A stretch of DNA of 64,000 nucleotides from positions 930,001 through 994,000 of the forward strand of contig JACGCM010000155.1 in NCBI GenBank assembly GCA_014058105.1, given 5' to 3'. This DNA comes from Kingdonia uniflora (taxonomy: Eukaryota; Streptophyta; Magnoliopsida; Ranunculales; Circaeasteraceae). Each line of letters starts with the position of its first letter. Position 1 is the first letter of the stretch. The position numbers and the translations under genes are program-made. Shown here piece after piece: positions 21,180 to 33,200 of the stretch. The notes below the pieces were generated by a model. It was not told the DNA's origin and searched no databases. It saw nothing but the letters and a program-made list of their open reading frames with translations.

Positions 21180-21990
21180 CTAGGGAATAGGTGCTAAATC
21201 CAGCACAATATCTGGGGAATATCTTGTCACGATATGAAAATGAGATAGTCCCGTCGAACTGTTAACATAACTATTAAAAACAAACTTGGCCTGTGAAAGG
21301 GAAGAATCCCACTCCGTAGGCCTATCCCCTATAATATACTGTAGGAGATCACCCAAACTCCGTTTAACCACCTCTGTATGTCCGTCTGTCTGAGGGTGAA
21401 ATATTGTGAAAAAACGAAGCTTGTAGCGTAAAACTCTCCATAATGTCCTCTAGAAATGCCCTATAAACCGTTGATCCTTATCAGAAGTAATTGACTATAG
21501 AACCCCATATAAACGTACTACCTCCTTGAAGAACAATTGAGCCACGTGAGCCGCATCTTCCGTCTTAGTGCATAGTATAAAATGTGTTATTTTAGAGAAT
21601 CAATCAGCAATGACAAAAACATAGTCAAAAACCCGTGTCTTTGGCAATTCTATGACAAAGTCCATCGAAACATTTCTCCAAGGGTTGGATTGTGTAAAAG
21701 CCAGTGTTCTGCTCTCTCCCTTTAGCCGTCGTACAAGAATAACATCACCGAATAAAAACATTAACATCCCTGCGCATAGTGTCCCAGAAGTACCTCTCTA
21801 GCATAAGGGCCATGGTCTTGATCACCTCAAAATATCCCTCAAGGCCCCCATCATGGTTATCTGCCATTAATCATTCCCTCATAGAAGAAATCAGGACAAA
21901 AGTGTTGTACCCTTAAATAAATACCCCTCCTGAATAGTGTAATCCTCATGAGAACTCTGGTACTTCCCACATGACTCGTAAAGGCCCAAA
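21180..21990 (-). pseudogene. gypsy integrase
   Basis: The C-terminal half of the catalytic core reads VVKRSLGDLLQYIIGDRPTE-like sequence with WDSSLSQAKFVFNSYVNSST and GLSHFHIV (21371-21180). Upstream, broken frames near 21460-21800 preserve RFIGHFxRTLW-like and [18 protein letters not shown] blocks, the integrase core. The element is cut near 21180. Confidence 0.8.
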
Positions 21991-22149
21991 ATACACATCA
22001 GAAGGGTACAAAGTACGTAGCTCAAAAAACCCAAACACGGAAGAATGCAGTGCGATCAAGAGCTGAACTGTTCTACTGATCTTATCAACAAACCCATTTT
22101 CCTTAGCCTTGATGCACTGAATATGAAAATTGAAACTCTAGAGGTAGCT

Positions 22150-22482
22150 GAATCACTTGGCTTGTCTGTCTGTCCACGTCCTCTACTGACTATGCATGTG
22201 TCATAGTGCATCATGATCCGAGTGGATAACGAACTCCCGGTGCACCAAATAATTTTGCTAATACCGTAAAGACTACACTACCGCTTGCAACTTGATATCA
22301 TACGTGTTATAGTTTAATTGCGCTCCAGATAACTTCTTACTGAAATAAGCCACTGGTCTTCTAGACTGTAAAAGCGTAGCACCAATCCCTGTCTTACATG
22401 TGTCTGTAGTAACCTTGAAAACTGGTCTTAAAAAATCTGGTAAGGCAAGAATAGGAGCCGTGGTAAGCTTTTGTTTGATCAA
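22150..22482 (-). pseudogene. gypsy RNase H
   Basis: KQKLTTAPILALPDFLRPVF, KVTTDTCKTGIGATLLQSRR, PVAYFSKKLSGAQLNYNTYD. The first catalytic Asp (TTDTCKTGIGA) is kept although the usual C-D-A-S reads T-D-T-C. The second half is frameshifted. Confidence 0.85.
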
Positions 22483-22571
22483 TCAAAATGCCTCGTCAGC
22501 CTCGAAAGTCCACTCAAAAGGCATGTTTCCCATGAGGGAAGTGATTAGTGCCATAATACTGCTGAACCTAT

Positions 22572-23180
22572 CTATGAATCGCCTGTAGAATGTAGCCAAC
22601 CCATGAAAATCTGTACTTGCATCTTCGTGGTAGGGACTGGCCAGTTCCTGAACGTATCTACCTTTTCCTCATACACTGTGATCTCCTCTGACAAAATAAT
22701 ATCTCCCAAAAATTGAACTGCATAGACAAGGAAAGAACACATCTTCAACTGAAGAAATAACTTGTGCTCACGCAGGGCCTCTAAAACTCGCTCTACATGA
22801 ATAAAATGCTCCTCCTTGGTGCGGTTGTGGATTAAAATATCATCGAAGTATACAACCACAAACCTCTCTACGATACAGTCTCGTAGTATCTCAGTCATCA
22901 ATAGTATAAATGTAGACGGTGCGTTAGATAGTCCAAAAGGCATCATTAACCACTCATGTAGACCGTCTTTGGTCTTAAAAGCTTCCTTCCACTCATCCTC
23001 TAGTCACATGCGAATCTGGTGGTACAAACTTTTAAGATATAACTTGGATAAGAATTGAACGCCATAGAGATCATCGATAATATCCTTTAATCGAGAACGG
23101 GGAATCTATATTTCACCATAATTTTGTTAACTGCCCAACAATCAATATACATACGGTAACTCCCATCCATTTTGGGGACT
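22572..23180 (-). pseudogene. gypsy reverse transcriptase
   Basis: MMPFGLSNAPSTFILLMTEI, then RFVVVYFDDILIHNRTKEEH, LREHKLFLQLKMCSFLVYAV and QFLGDIILSEEITVYEEKVD. The YFDD box is intact. The upstream finger domain (23180-22950) is present in broken frames, including the NKIMVKYRFP-like and FGVQFLSKLYL-like blocks. Confidence 0.92.
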
Positions 23181-23707
23181 AAGAGTGCTGAAACTGCTAC
23201 AGATGACATGCCCCTCAGAACCCCTTTGACACATAACTTAGTGTCTTGTCTCTATAACTTTACGTGCTTTACTGGGGCCATAAGATAATGGGGCAATTAA
23301 GGCAGAGGCACCCCTGGAATCAAATCAATGTTATGCTGAATATCTCGTAATGGAGGTAACTCTGGCGGATCTGTCTCCTGACAGACGTCGGGGAACCTAT
23401 CAAGAAGTGACTGTAGCTCGTCAGATACAGAGGTAGGGGTGGTAGACATCGTACAAACTATAACATAATCAAGTCCTTATCTCATACCCTCTGCTTGGAA
23501 ACTACATGTCTTACGAACTGGAGGTTCTTATGACGAAAGACCTACCCATCTCTATCGAATACCCCTCCATATGAAAACAGACACATTAGGTCGTCCGATG
23601 TGTATAACATTCATCTCCCATTGCCATGGCCTGCCTAGGAGTAAATGAAAGATATCCATTTTAATAGCAATACATAATATGGATTCTTTATACTCTCCCA
23701 TTTTTAT

Positions 23708-23917
23708 CTACGTGCTGTATAGTACCAACATTTCTCCTTGTTTCTCGTCCGTTTGTAACCAACTCAATGTAGTGACTTTGGGGTGAGGTACGAGATTGAA
23801 CCATAGTTTATTCGATACGCTTTCAGAGATGAGGTTATCTGTCGAACCCCCATCTATAATCGTCTCCAATCCCTTTCCATGAGCCTCTTCTTGTGTGTCA
23901 AAAAGCAAATGATCCAA
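23708..23917 (-). pseudogene. gypsy protease
   Basis: FDTQEEAHGKGLETIIDGGS, then TDNLISESVSNKLWFNLVPH and PKVTTLSWLQTDE. The aspartic protease motif appears as IIDGGSTDNLIS, where the family has D-S/G-G-S/A-x-x-N. This is the usual gypsy variant with Gly-Gly-Ser. Confidence 0.85.
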
Positions 23918-24890
23918 TACTTGCTGATCCCTAAATTAACATGACCCGCATAATGTGAGTGCCCTTTGCGATGCTCCCCGCCTTACCCTCTAGTGTGACA
24001 AAGGATCTATCGTGATCTTTTTTTCAGGCCTCAACCCAGTGCATTCCAAACCCGTTACCGATCCTGAAGAAATCTGCGAATCCTCCCCAAAAATAGTATT
24101 CTCCTTGATTCGACATCCTTTTTCCTCGATAAACATCGAATCAGTGTCACAAGGCGCCCTCGGCGAGCCTGTGTCACAATCGGGGATCCCCGACCCCTCT
24201 CTCTCCTTACTGTCGTGTCCCAAACCAGTCGATTTTATATGTGGCAGGGGCATGCCCGTGCCACCAGCAGGCATGCCTTGCCCCGTGCCCGTATTTCCTT
24301 GCATGCTTTCTACAACACTATGCCCTGTGCCTTGGTCGTGGCCTGCCCTGCCCTGCCAGTGCCATGCATGCCTTGCTCTTGCGGCATGCTAGCCATGTGT
24401 GTCTTCTCCAATTCCTATATTTCTCTCGCGACCTTGTTTGCAATTTTTGTCGAACTCCTCCGTGCTAGGGCATTTTCTCCCTAAATTGTCGACTACCTTT
24501 GTCGTCGGCGACCTCTTCGTCGTCAATTGTGAGGAATTCAACCCTTCTCCATTCATTCGTCAAATTTGCGGCAAAGGTTTTAAATTGGGGTTGATCTTCT
24601 TCAGTTGGGCTTTCTGATGATTGGAATCGTTGATCACGTGAACCTCTCGCATCAATGCCACAACCTCCTGTTGCCCTTTGATCGAGAACTCTCCAATATC
24701 TCTCCGCCTTTCCCACCTATTAGATCAATCGCACGGTGAACCTCTCTCTCCGTCGTTTCTTCGAGGTGTTTCATCTCCATCGAATTTTTTCGATTTCTTC
24801 CTCACAACTCTCGCCTCCTACCTTACTATTTCAAGAATTACCCGAATATAGAGGGCAAACCTAGGTTCACTCATGGCTATGGTACCAATT

Positions 24891-25212
24891 TGTTAGTTAT
24901 TACGATTGCGAAAGCATCAAAATATCTTTAATTGAAATTTTATGGGTTTTTAGAGTTTTCCCCTCAACTCAAAACAAAAAAAAAACTCCTTTTTCAAAAA
25001 GGCCTCTAACATCAATATAAAGACAAAGTACAAGGTACGTGGCCAAGTACAAGGTACGTGCCCATGGGTAGACGACCCACGAAGCATGATCTATCAGGTA
25101 TAAGTAGATATAAGTGATTTTTGTAATGTTCACCTATCTCTCCGATATTTAATGATTTTTGTAAGCTCCATTGCAAATCGACAATGTGGATATAAGTGAA
25201 TAATGGTCCCAT
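24891..25212 (-). repeat. probable 5' LTR of the second gypsy element
   Basis: Starts TGTTAGTTATTACGATTGCG directly after the primer-binding site, as an LTR edge should. A stretch of about 30 bp, CTCTCCGATATTTAATGATTTTTGTAAG (25135 on), also occurs at about 21103, next to the truncated integrase, which suggests a partner LTR remnant there. The outer edge is not certain. Confidence 0.45.
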
Positions 25213-26437
25213 CTGCTAAACCACTAGTTCTATTCGTGTGGAGCAGCCCTTTAATAAAAGGGATAATTTAGACGATCTTGCTCCTCTTAGCTAAGCTTGT
25301 GGAAGGGTTATGCTTGGATAAACATAAGCTTCAACCAAATGCCAACACATCGATCTTACTATAAATTTCTCATTTTTGACTTACATATATTATTATTTTA
25401 TCATCACCCATCGGAAATAACTTCTTTAAACCAAAGAACAAGTTCCAATTTAATGTATCCGGAGTATTTCATTACTTACTTTCTCAAAATTTAGATCATA
25501 TTGTCACATTATACTTTTTAAATAAAGAGAGGATATACAAAAGCAATTTGTTTTGATTGATTGAAGGAGCTGCTCTTAATGACTTGAAGCGGTTGAAGAA
25601 CTTTATACATGCTTTTATAGTAGTAATGTATTTTCTTATGTTCATAAAAATACATATATTTTTTTTAAAACGATGAATTAAAAACCACATCCATAACCCC
25701 AAGTCCCTAACTTTGGAGTTTTTTTCTTTTTTCGAGGTAACATACACATTTTGAACCTGAACACCAAAACCAAACATCTTGCAAGATTAAACAATCAAGA
25801 GTAAATCTCCAGAGCATATAATCTCTCAAGAAATATCCCACATGACCAACATTAAAGCAGATTCAAACCAGCTTGTCGCCCTTCCGCAAAGCATCAAAGA
25901 CTGAATCCAAAGATCCATCTTCTAAACTCCAATAAGCAGAACAGAAACCTGCTAAATTTCAGTTAACACATCACACACCCATACTAATGTCTTTTCCATC
26001 TTAACTATCACCAGAATAACTGAAAGCCTGCAAACAATGCAGCTAACCAAACGAGAATAACACTCATATTGAGTGAAATTTGCTTGATTTGGGATCCCAA
26101 GTCCACTAGCAGAAATACACCATGAAGACCAGAAGAAATTTATTCCAAGTCTTATAACAGTTTCCAAAAGAAAAAACTTCAGATAACTACACAAGAATAA
26201 CCACAACTTTAGATGGAAAGCAACTAAAATGATAATAAAACTAGTAAATATTTTAACTATCAATAACACGACAGAAGATAACAATGAAGCCGGTGTGTTG
26301 GCTTCTAACTGCAGTTTAAGAGATTTCTAGGATACAATTTACACCAATAACAAAAACCTGCTCCACATTTTCTCAAAGCTAATTATGCAGAATAATGCAT
26401 AAACAAAATATTCCAAATGATCTATATAAGATGCTTC
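25213..26437. other. downstream flank of the DUF724 gene, no other gene recognised
   Basis: AT-rich DNA without a coding pattern. The part nearest 26437 should include the 3' UTR of the minus-strand gene. No clear polyadenylation signal could be chosen among many AATAAA-like words. Confidence 0.45.
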
Positions 26438-27228
26438 TTACCATGGGGAAGATTGTACCTCGTAAAACCCATAATGATTTTGCACTTTCTCCTCCTCAAC
26501 TTTATTAACCTCCTTCAACATTTTCCTGGTTTTCATATCAATTTTCCGCTTTTTCTTCAAAAGTGATTCCAGTTCTGCTTTTTTCTCCCTAATTCTCTCA
26601 GTAACTTTCTCAATTTCTGCATCATTTTTAACCTTTTCTCCATTGAACTCTTCAACTTTTGATTTTTTTGGAGTTAACTTTTCCTCATGAGCTGCTACTT
26701 TATATTTAATATCCATAAGGTTCTCTAATCGAGCACGGGCTTTGTGAGTGTTAAATCCATGTCGGTCCAGCTCTGAAAGAGCATTCAAAGTCTCTTCGAA
26801 GTCGCTTATAGGGTCTTCTAGTTTGAACTTCATTGTCTTGTCAACCAATAAGGAAAACCCTTCCATGTATCCTAAAGCTCGTACCTCACGAAGTATCTCA
26901 TGATCATTTAATTGCTCCAAGGGATGAAAATGAGGCTTCTGTGGCATCCATTTGAATGCATCCTTGGACTCTACTATCTCCCACATATCCGATTTTTTCA
27001 CAAAAGGTAAAGTTGGCTCTTGTAACATCTTATGTTGGGCAGGATCTGCGACAAGAGATTGTAAATTAACCTCATTTATTTCACCTGGTTCTCTCTCTAA
27101 GACTTTATCAACAGGTACGTCATCCGACAAAATAAAGATACTTTTGTTCAAATCAAAGGATGTTTTGAACCCTGTTTCTTCAGAGATTGCAGATGGCTCC
27201 TCTTCATCTGCAATGTTTCTGAATAGCC
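26438..27228 (-). CDS. exon 4 of the agenet/DUF724 gene (DUF724 domain)
   Basis: Acceptor TATATGTACAG just before GGCTATTC at 27228; stop TAA at 26440-26438. Starts GLFRNIADEEEPSAISEETG. The DUF724 block runs from LPFVKKSDMWEIVE to ELDRHGFNTHKARARLENLM, followed by a heptad-like Lys/Glu region (EKVTERIREKKAELESLLKK). The phase at its start matches the end of exon 3. Confidence 0.88.
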
Positions 27229-30200
27229 CTGTACATATATAAAGCATTAGAGCTAAAACAAAGAAACAAAAAGATGAAAACATGAAGCCTCAAACCAAGA
27301 TTACAATAATAACACATTTATCAATGGCTTATCGATATAAAAAAAAAACATAAACAGTCTTTATGGTTGCTAACAAACCATGAATAAAGAAACAACAATT
27401 TCTCACTGGCAAACCACCGGGGTTTATTATAACACAACCACTCCAAGCTGAAAATGAAGAAAATCGGGAGAAAGCCAATAATCTATTTTTCGAAAGAGAA
27501 TAATTTGAGAGTTTGGCAGTTTTCAGGTGGGGAGATTTTAGTAGTTTTCTTTAATTAAATCCCAAAATTTTTAGTAACACTAGATATATTTTTTTAGCAA
27601 AGGCAAGTGTAACTTTACCACTGTACCCAAACAGAATATCATCACTATTGCTTCCAGCAATATCACCATTGCCCCCAAGGGGGGAGGCTTCCAGATACAC
27701 ATGCATAATGGTAGGCAAGATGAACTGGGGATTTACATTCTACTTCAAACATGTCCCTAGCCCTCTGCGAATCTGCAACCTTTGTATGATCAGAGAGACC
27801 CTTGTATTGAACTGTGCATATACTTCCATACACTGCAACCTCTGTAGACTAATGAACACATCATTCCTTGCCCTCAAAATGTGGTATGCAAAAGTTGTGA
27901 AAGCAAGATAACGAATTTGAGTTAGAATGAGAGACTGCTTAGTCACCAAGTAATCACTAGATCAAGATCCACAAAAGAATTCTTCACAAAGCAGTCCAGC
28001 AAGGATGTATTCCATGAATGAGTGACTTGAGCTCTCATTACCAGCTTTACGAATGAGAAAATAAGAGCTATTCAACACATGTCTTTGTTGCACTAACCAA
28101 TGTTGAGTACCCAAGCCACCTTTCAACAATCTTCAAGCAGTGTAGGCATGCCTAGGAACAACCAACTTGTACCAACAATCTTTGCACCAGTCCATTACAG
28201 GCCTTGTGCTCTCACTTTTCACAAGTTTCAGTAATTGTGAAGTTTTCATGTATAGATGGGGCGGAGCCACATAAAGATGAGTGGGTGCAGCTCAGTTCTC
28301 AAATAAATTATTACGGCAACTTCCCCCGTAAAAAGCCAGGATCAAGTACTTCAATATAGGTCTCTAACCAACCACATTGTCCATATGCAACCAAAATTGG
28401 TACATGAAATTTGTTGTCCCAAAATGCCAAATCAATAGCATTCGATCGAGAACATTATTACCAAAATTTCTTTTCCATTTAACAATTCCTTTTATGTATA
28501 TAACGCATTAAAAGGAAAATCAGCAAATCCCAAATTTGATCACAAGAGAAATATTTTCCAATGAGGTATTAAAAGACAATGAAATAAGGTCTCTTCTCCA
28601 AACTTTCTAGAACGATATTCATAAATCGTCGACATAAAGTACCTTAAAGGATGATTCCAAGAGGATATCATTCTCCAGAAGTGTAGCAAATATGGTTCGC
28701 TACCAAAATTTGATTAACTCATCACTACTTTTTATGATAAATAATTTATCCTCTAATCCATATAAACATCATAAATAAGTGGGAAACTAAAAACTACTCA
28801 CTTATCCTTTATAGGTTAAGGACTGCAGGATGTGGGGGTGGGGAGAGGGATGCCGAGAAAGAGAGCGAACTGGCGATCGATATTATTCGTGGTAGTGGAG
28901 GGTGGTGTCTGTACTAGATGGACAGGATTCCAGCTCAAAGCACCACTGGTGTCCGAATCCTGTTCCGACTCCTTGAGATTTTTCATTGAATCAAACTCTG
29001 AGTCAACAACATAGTTTCCCTTTTTGTCAATAAAACCCTCATCAACTATGGTAATGGGTTTTTTGCGCGGATTTCTCAAAGCAAGTAGAAAAGAAGAATA
29101 AAAAGAAAAAGAAAAAGAAAAATACAAGACACTCCATCTCAAACCAGATTTGTTGTAACTAAATCTATTTATCTTATCACAATATCTTCAAAAAATACCC
29201 CCTTCATGACTAAAGATGACGAAGACCAATACAAGATAGTTGCTTATATATAAAAAATGATCTCCTCCACGGACTTAACCTCCTCATTAAAGTGTCCATC
29301 ATTCATTTCTTTCCACAAAATCCATCCAATTACATGTCGAGTAAGATCCTATAAAACTTTTCCAAAAAAATAAAATAAAAATAAACGCCTGCACCATTAC
29401 GTTTTTAAAGATAAAATGAAACTCTTGTTCAAATACCCAAGAGACGCCGAAAAGATTAAGGAAAAAATACCACACACCTCCATCACAATCGGAAAATTTA
29501 ACAGTCAACGATCAATGGACTTGTCCGCAACACTGCAAAGAAGGCACAAGGGTTCTACTTTCATATATCTTCGTCTTAATTGGTCTTTTGTCTTTGCCCG
29601 CCCCCAAACCACCCCCCAACCAGAGAAAACTACTTTAGATGTGATGCTTTTCTTCCATACCAAGCGGGAAGTTCTTAATTTTGATACACACTTCTTGTGC
29701 TCTTGGCTTCTACTAAGTGGTTACACATAGATTTCACCATGAATTTCTCATTCTTAACCCACTTCCACTTCCATTTGTCTTCACCTATCTGAATCGTAAT
29801 CGATATGACTTTTAAAATCACAAAACCTAAACTCTTTAGTTCCCTATCAAAATGATCTCTTTGAAATAAAAATTCTAGCTCTTCATTCTCCCTCCATTTC
29901 GTAAAACTCATTCATCTTCTCAAGCTTTAGATTAGAAGTATTAGAAAAGGATACACTAGAGCCAATGGTCTCGAATCACACCAGACATCATGCCAAAAGC
30001 TAACTCTCTGCCTATTTCCAATCTTAATATCGATACTTGTCCCACGTGTTGAAAATTGACCTCCATAACTCCACGCCATATGAAGTGGTATACTTGTTTG
30101 AGAGCCAAGCAGTGTACCTAGTCCCAAACTTGGCTTTAATAACCTCAGCCCATAAGTCATCTATATCCATATCATTACAAAATCTCCATAACTACTTACC

Positions 30201-33200
30201 GAGCAATGTCGTTTTCATCTCAGTGAATAATTTTATACCCAATCCGCTAGCTTCTTTTTCCATGCAAATTGCTTCCTATTTCAGTAAATAGAGCTTACAA
30301 CCTCCTGCGGCATCATCCCAAATAATTTTGTTAACAATCATCTCCAACTTAAATGCTACAGACGCTGGAAGATGGAATAAGAAAAGATAGTAAAACGGTA
30401 AACTTGACATTATGCTCTTGACAAATGTAAGTCGAATCCCCTTTAATAGCATCTTCTTTTCCACAAACCCAACTTCTTATCGGGCCGTTTAATAACCGGA
30501 TTCCAAATACGAGAAGATGCCCCAAAAGGCATAACAATATAATTCATTTGCCACAACCCAAAGAGAGAGCCAAATGCCCAATGTCGTTAATATTACCAAC
30601 TCCTATAATTTTGCTCTTTGTCAAGTTTGCACTTAAACCATTGGCTAACTAAAAGCTCAATAACACAAACTGAAGATATCTAATCTTAACTTGATATTGG
30701 CCTCATCTGCAAACTGAAGGTGAGTAATCTTTGCCGCATCTTCATTTACCTTAAGGCTTAAACCCATGAATTATGCTAAAGTTTATAGCTCTACATGCCA
30801 ATCTGCTCAAAGCCTCCCCTGCCACAATGAACATAAAAGGAGATAAATGGTCACCATGTCGAATTCTTCTAGAGAAGGAGTAAACCATGTCGGAACTCCA
30901 TCAACCAAGGCATAAAACTTTATATTAACTTTTGTCCACCTCCTCCACTTTTCTCCAAAACCTATCATCTCTGATACATATAAAATAAAATTTCAGCTAA
31001 CATGGTCGTAAGCCTTACCAAAATCAATTTTGCAAACCATACCTCACACTCCCAGTCCCACCCTCATCTGTAGACTCGTTAGAGATAAGAAAACCATCTA
31101 GGATTTTCCAATTGAAAAAAAAATCCCCTTAGAAACTCAAGATCACAAAGCACGTCACTACTTTCAATCTTCTTGCCAAAGCCTTAACTAAAATCTTGTA
31201 AACACCACCAATAAGACTGATCGGTATAAATTCTTTAGTTTCGCAAATCCAAAGGACTTTGGTATAAGCTTAAGAAAAGTCGTGTTTAGCTTCCAATCCA
31301 AGAAATAATTCTAATGAAACTCCTTCATTATAGCCATATCGTCTCCGCCAAGAATATACCAGCATCTGTCAAAGAATCGGATAGGGAATCCATCTAGCCC
31401 CGAAACTTTCTCCTTACAACTCCTCAATGCTTCCAAATTTTCTTCATTAAATTCTATTTCAAGTCAATTTGTCTACTCTTAGCTGACACCGACGAACTCC
31501 AACCCATCCAATTTGGGTATCTAATGGTGAGGTTCCTTGTACAAACCCGAATAACACTCAATAACGTGTTCCGTGATTTTGTTGTTATCATCTATTAATA
31601 GATCACCAATTTGTAACTTGGACAAGCTATTGATCTGTCGTCTACCATTCACTACCGAGTAAAAAAACTTTGTATTATTATCTCAATCGTTTAACTACTT
31701 TACCCTGAATCGTTGCTTTTATTTGATTTCCTCCCAAACCAATAACTTCAAAATCCAAACCTTCTTATTACCTTTTTCCGTGACTTCAGTATCACTTAAA
31801 GCTCCGTCTTCTTCCATCTTGTCCATTCCCTTCACTTTTTCCATAAGTGTTTGAATTTTCAGCTCTATTTTGCAGATATTAGACTTGCTCCACTCTTTCA
31901 ACTTAGGCTTAAGAGCTTTCAACTTATACCACCCTCAAATGAGAAATAAATTTACCACTCTTATATCAAAGGAAACAAACCATCATATTGAAACCACCAA
32001 CGCTTGAATCTGAATGGAGAAGCCACTAATCGAGCTACTCCACAATTAAGAAGCAAAGGGGTCTGCTCTGACAATATCCTCAGGGCATCTTGTTATACCC
32101 AACGGAAATGGCTTTCCCATACGCTATCCACCAAGAACATGGTTATCTTACTCTGCATATTAGACTATGTAAGCTCCACCCCTTTAAGTGGCAGATCAAT
32201 GAGTCCGTGCACTTGGACAAAGTCGTTGAACTCTCTGATACTCTTGTTGATTCTTTTACCTCTTTTTCTCACATGTGTGAAACGAATGACAATGAAATGA
32301 CTCTAATACACAACGGCTTGTACCACATATAAATACTATATGAAAGCTCTTCCTAAAAATTTAGCCTGTCGTGCTTATCAATTGGATTGTAGACACTGGT
32401 GGCCACCCACTTAAACTGATCATGGACATCCTCACAACGAAGCGAGATAGAATAGGCTCATAACAATAAATCTTCTAGAACCTTAATCACCGATCAATCC
32501 CAAATAGCCAACATACACCATAAAGCCCCTATAGAATTTACCGCCACCTACCCACAGTCCTTCTATCCCTAAATCTCTCTAACGATACTTTGATCCATCC
32601 GTTGGAGTTTACTTTCTTGTAACAATAGAATAAAAGGCTTGAATATATTCGTACCTTTATAATATAAAAAGGTTATTAATGTAGAGAGTTATTGACGTGG
32701 TATGGATCGTTTACTACAGCCATCACTGGTATATCTATTTTAGCCTATGTTTATATTTTACTTTTACTGGAGTTGTTCTAGAGTTTAGTTTTAATCAGTT
32801 TACTATTTGGATAGACATGAGAGCTATTATAGGAGTGATCCTAGGGAAACCTAGGTTATAAGGAAGAGGGTGGTATAATCTTTTAGGTAGTTGTTAATGA
32901 AAGTATTTTGAGTTATCTAAGTAGAAACCCTAGTTTCTTAGATCTAGAAGTAAAACACGTGATTGTTCTTACGAATTAAGCTTCCGCATACGTAGATTCA
33001 CGTTAGTTATAAATTCATACTTTGGTGCAAAGTTGGGACGACACGTTTCTATTAAAATAATATTGTACATCACATAAGTGAAAATAATTAATTAAAAGAG
33101 AGGGGACACGTATGTTAATGAGGTTATGAGGAATGCAGGAAGAAATGAAAGGTGGTTACCACAAACACTCGTTCCTACATTAAAAAACTTAGTGAACGAA

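Larger units (their letters stand above)
21180..24890 (-). mobile_element. second Ty3/gypsy retrotransposon, decayed
   Basis: On the minus strand, from high to low coordinates: primer-binding site TGGTACCATAGCC (24882 downwards), a gag-like start (MSEPRFALYIRVILE near 24874; 24716-24465), a compositionally odd Gly/Pro-rich region (24304-23990), protease (23917-23708), reverse transcriptase (about 23180-22572), RNase H (22482-22150) and integrase (about 21990-21180). The frames are broken throughout. It differs from the gypsy element at 1-2165 in all its motifs, so it is a separate family. Confidence 0.9.

Noticed and set aside
24012..24617. Overlapping plus-strand frames of 70-126 codons, Cys/Pro-rich
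   Set aside because: They lie opposite the gypsy gag/protease region; the CCTTGCCCTG-type low-complexity repeats explain their odd composition.
28816..29142. Inclusion as an exon between exons 3 and 4 of the DUF724 gene
   Set aside because: It would start with one leftover base where two are needed, ends in a stop and has no convincing donor; direct splicing of exon 3 to exon 4 is in phase.
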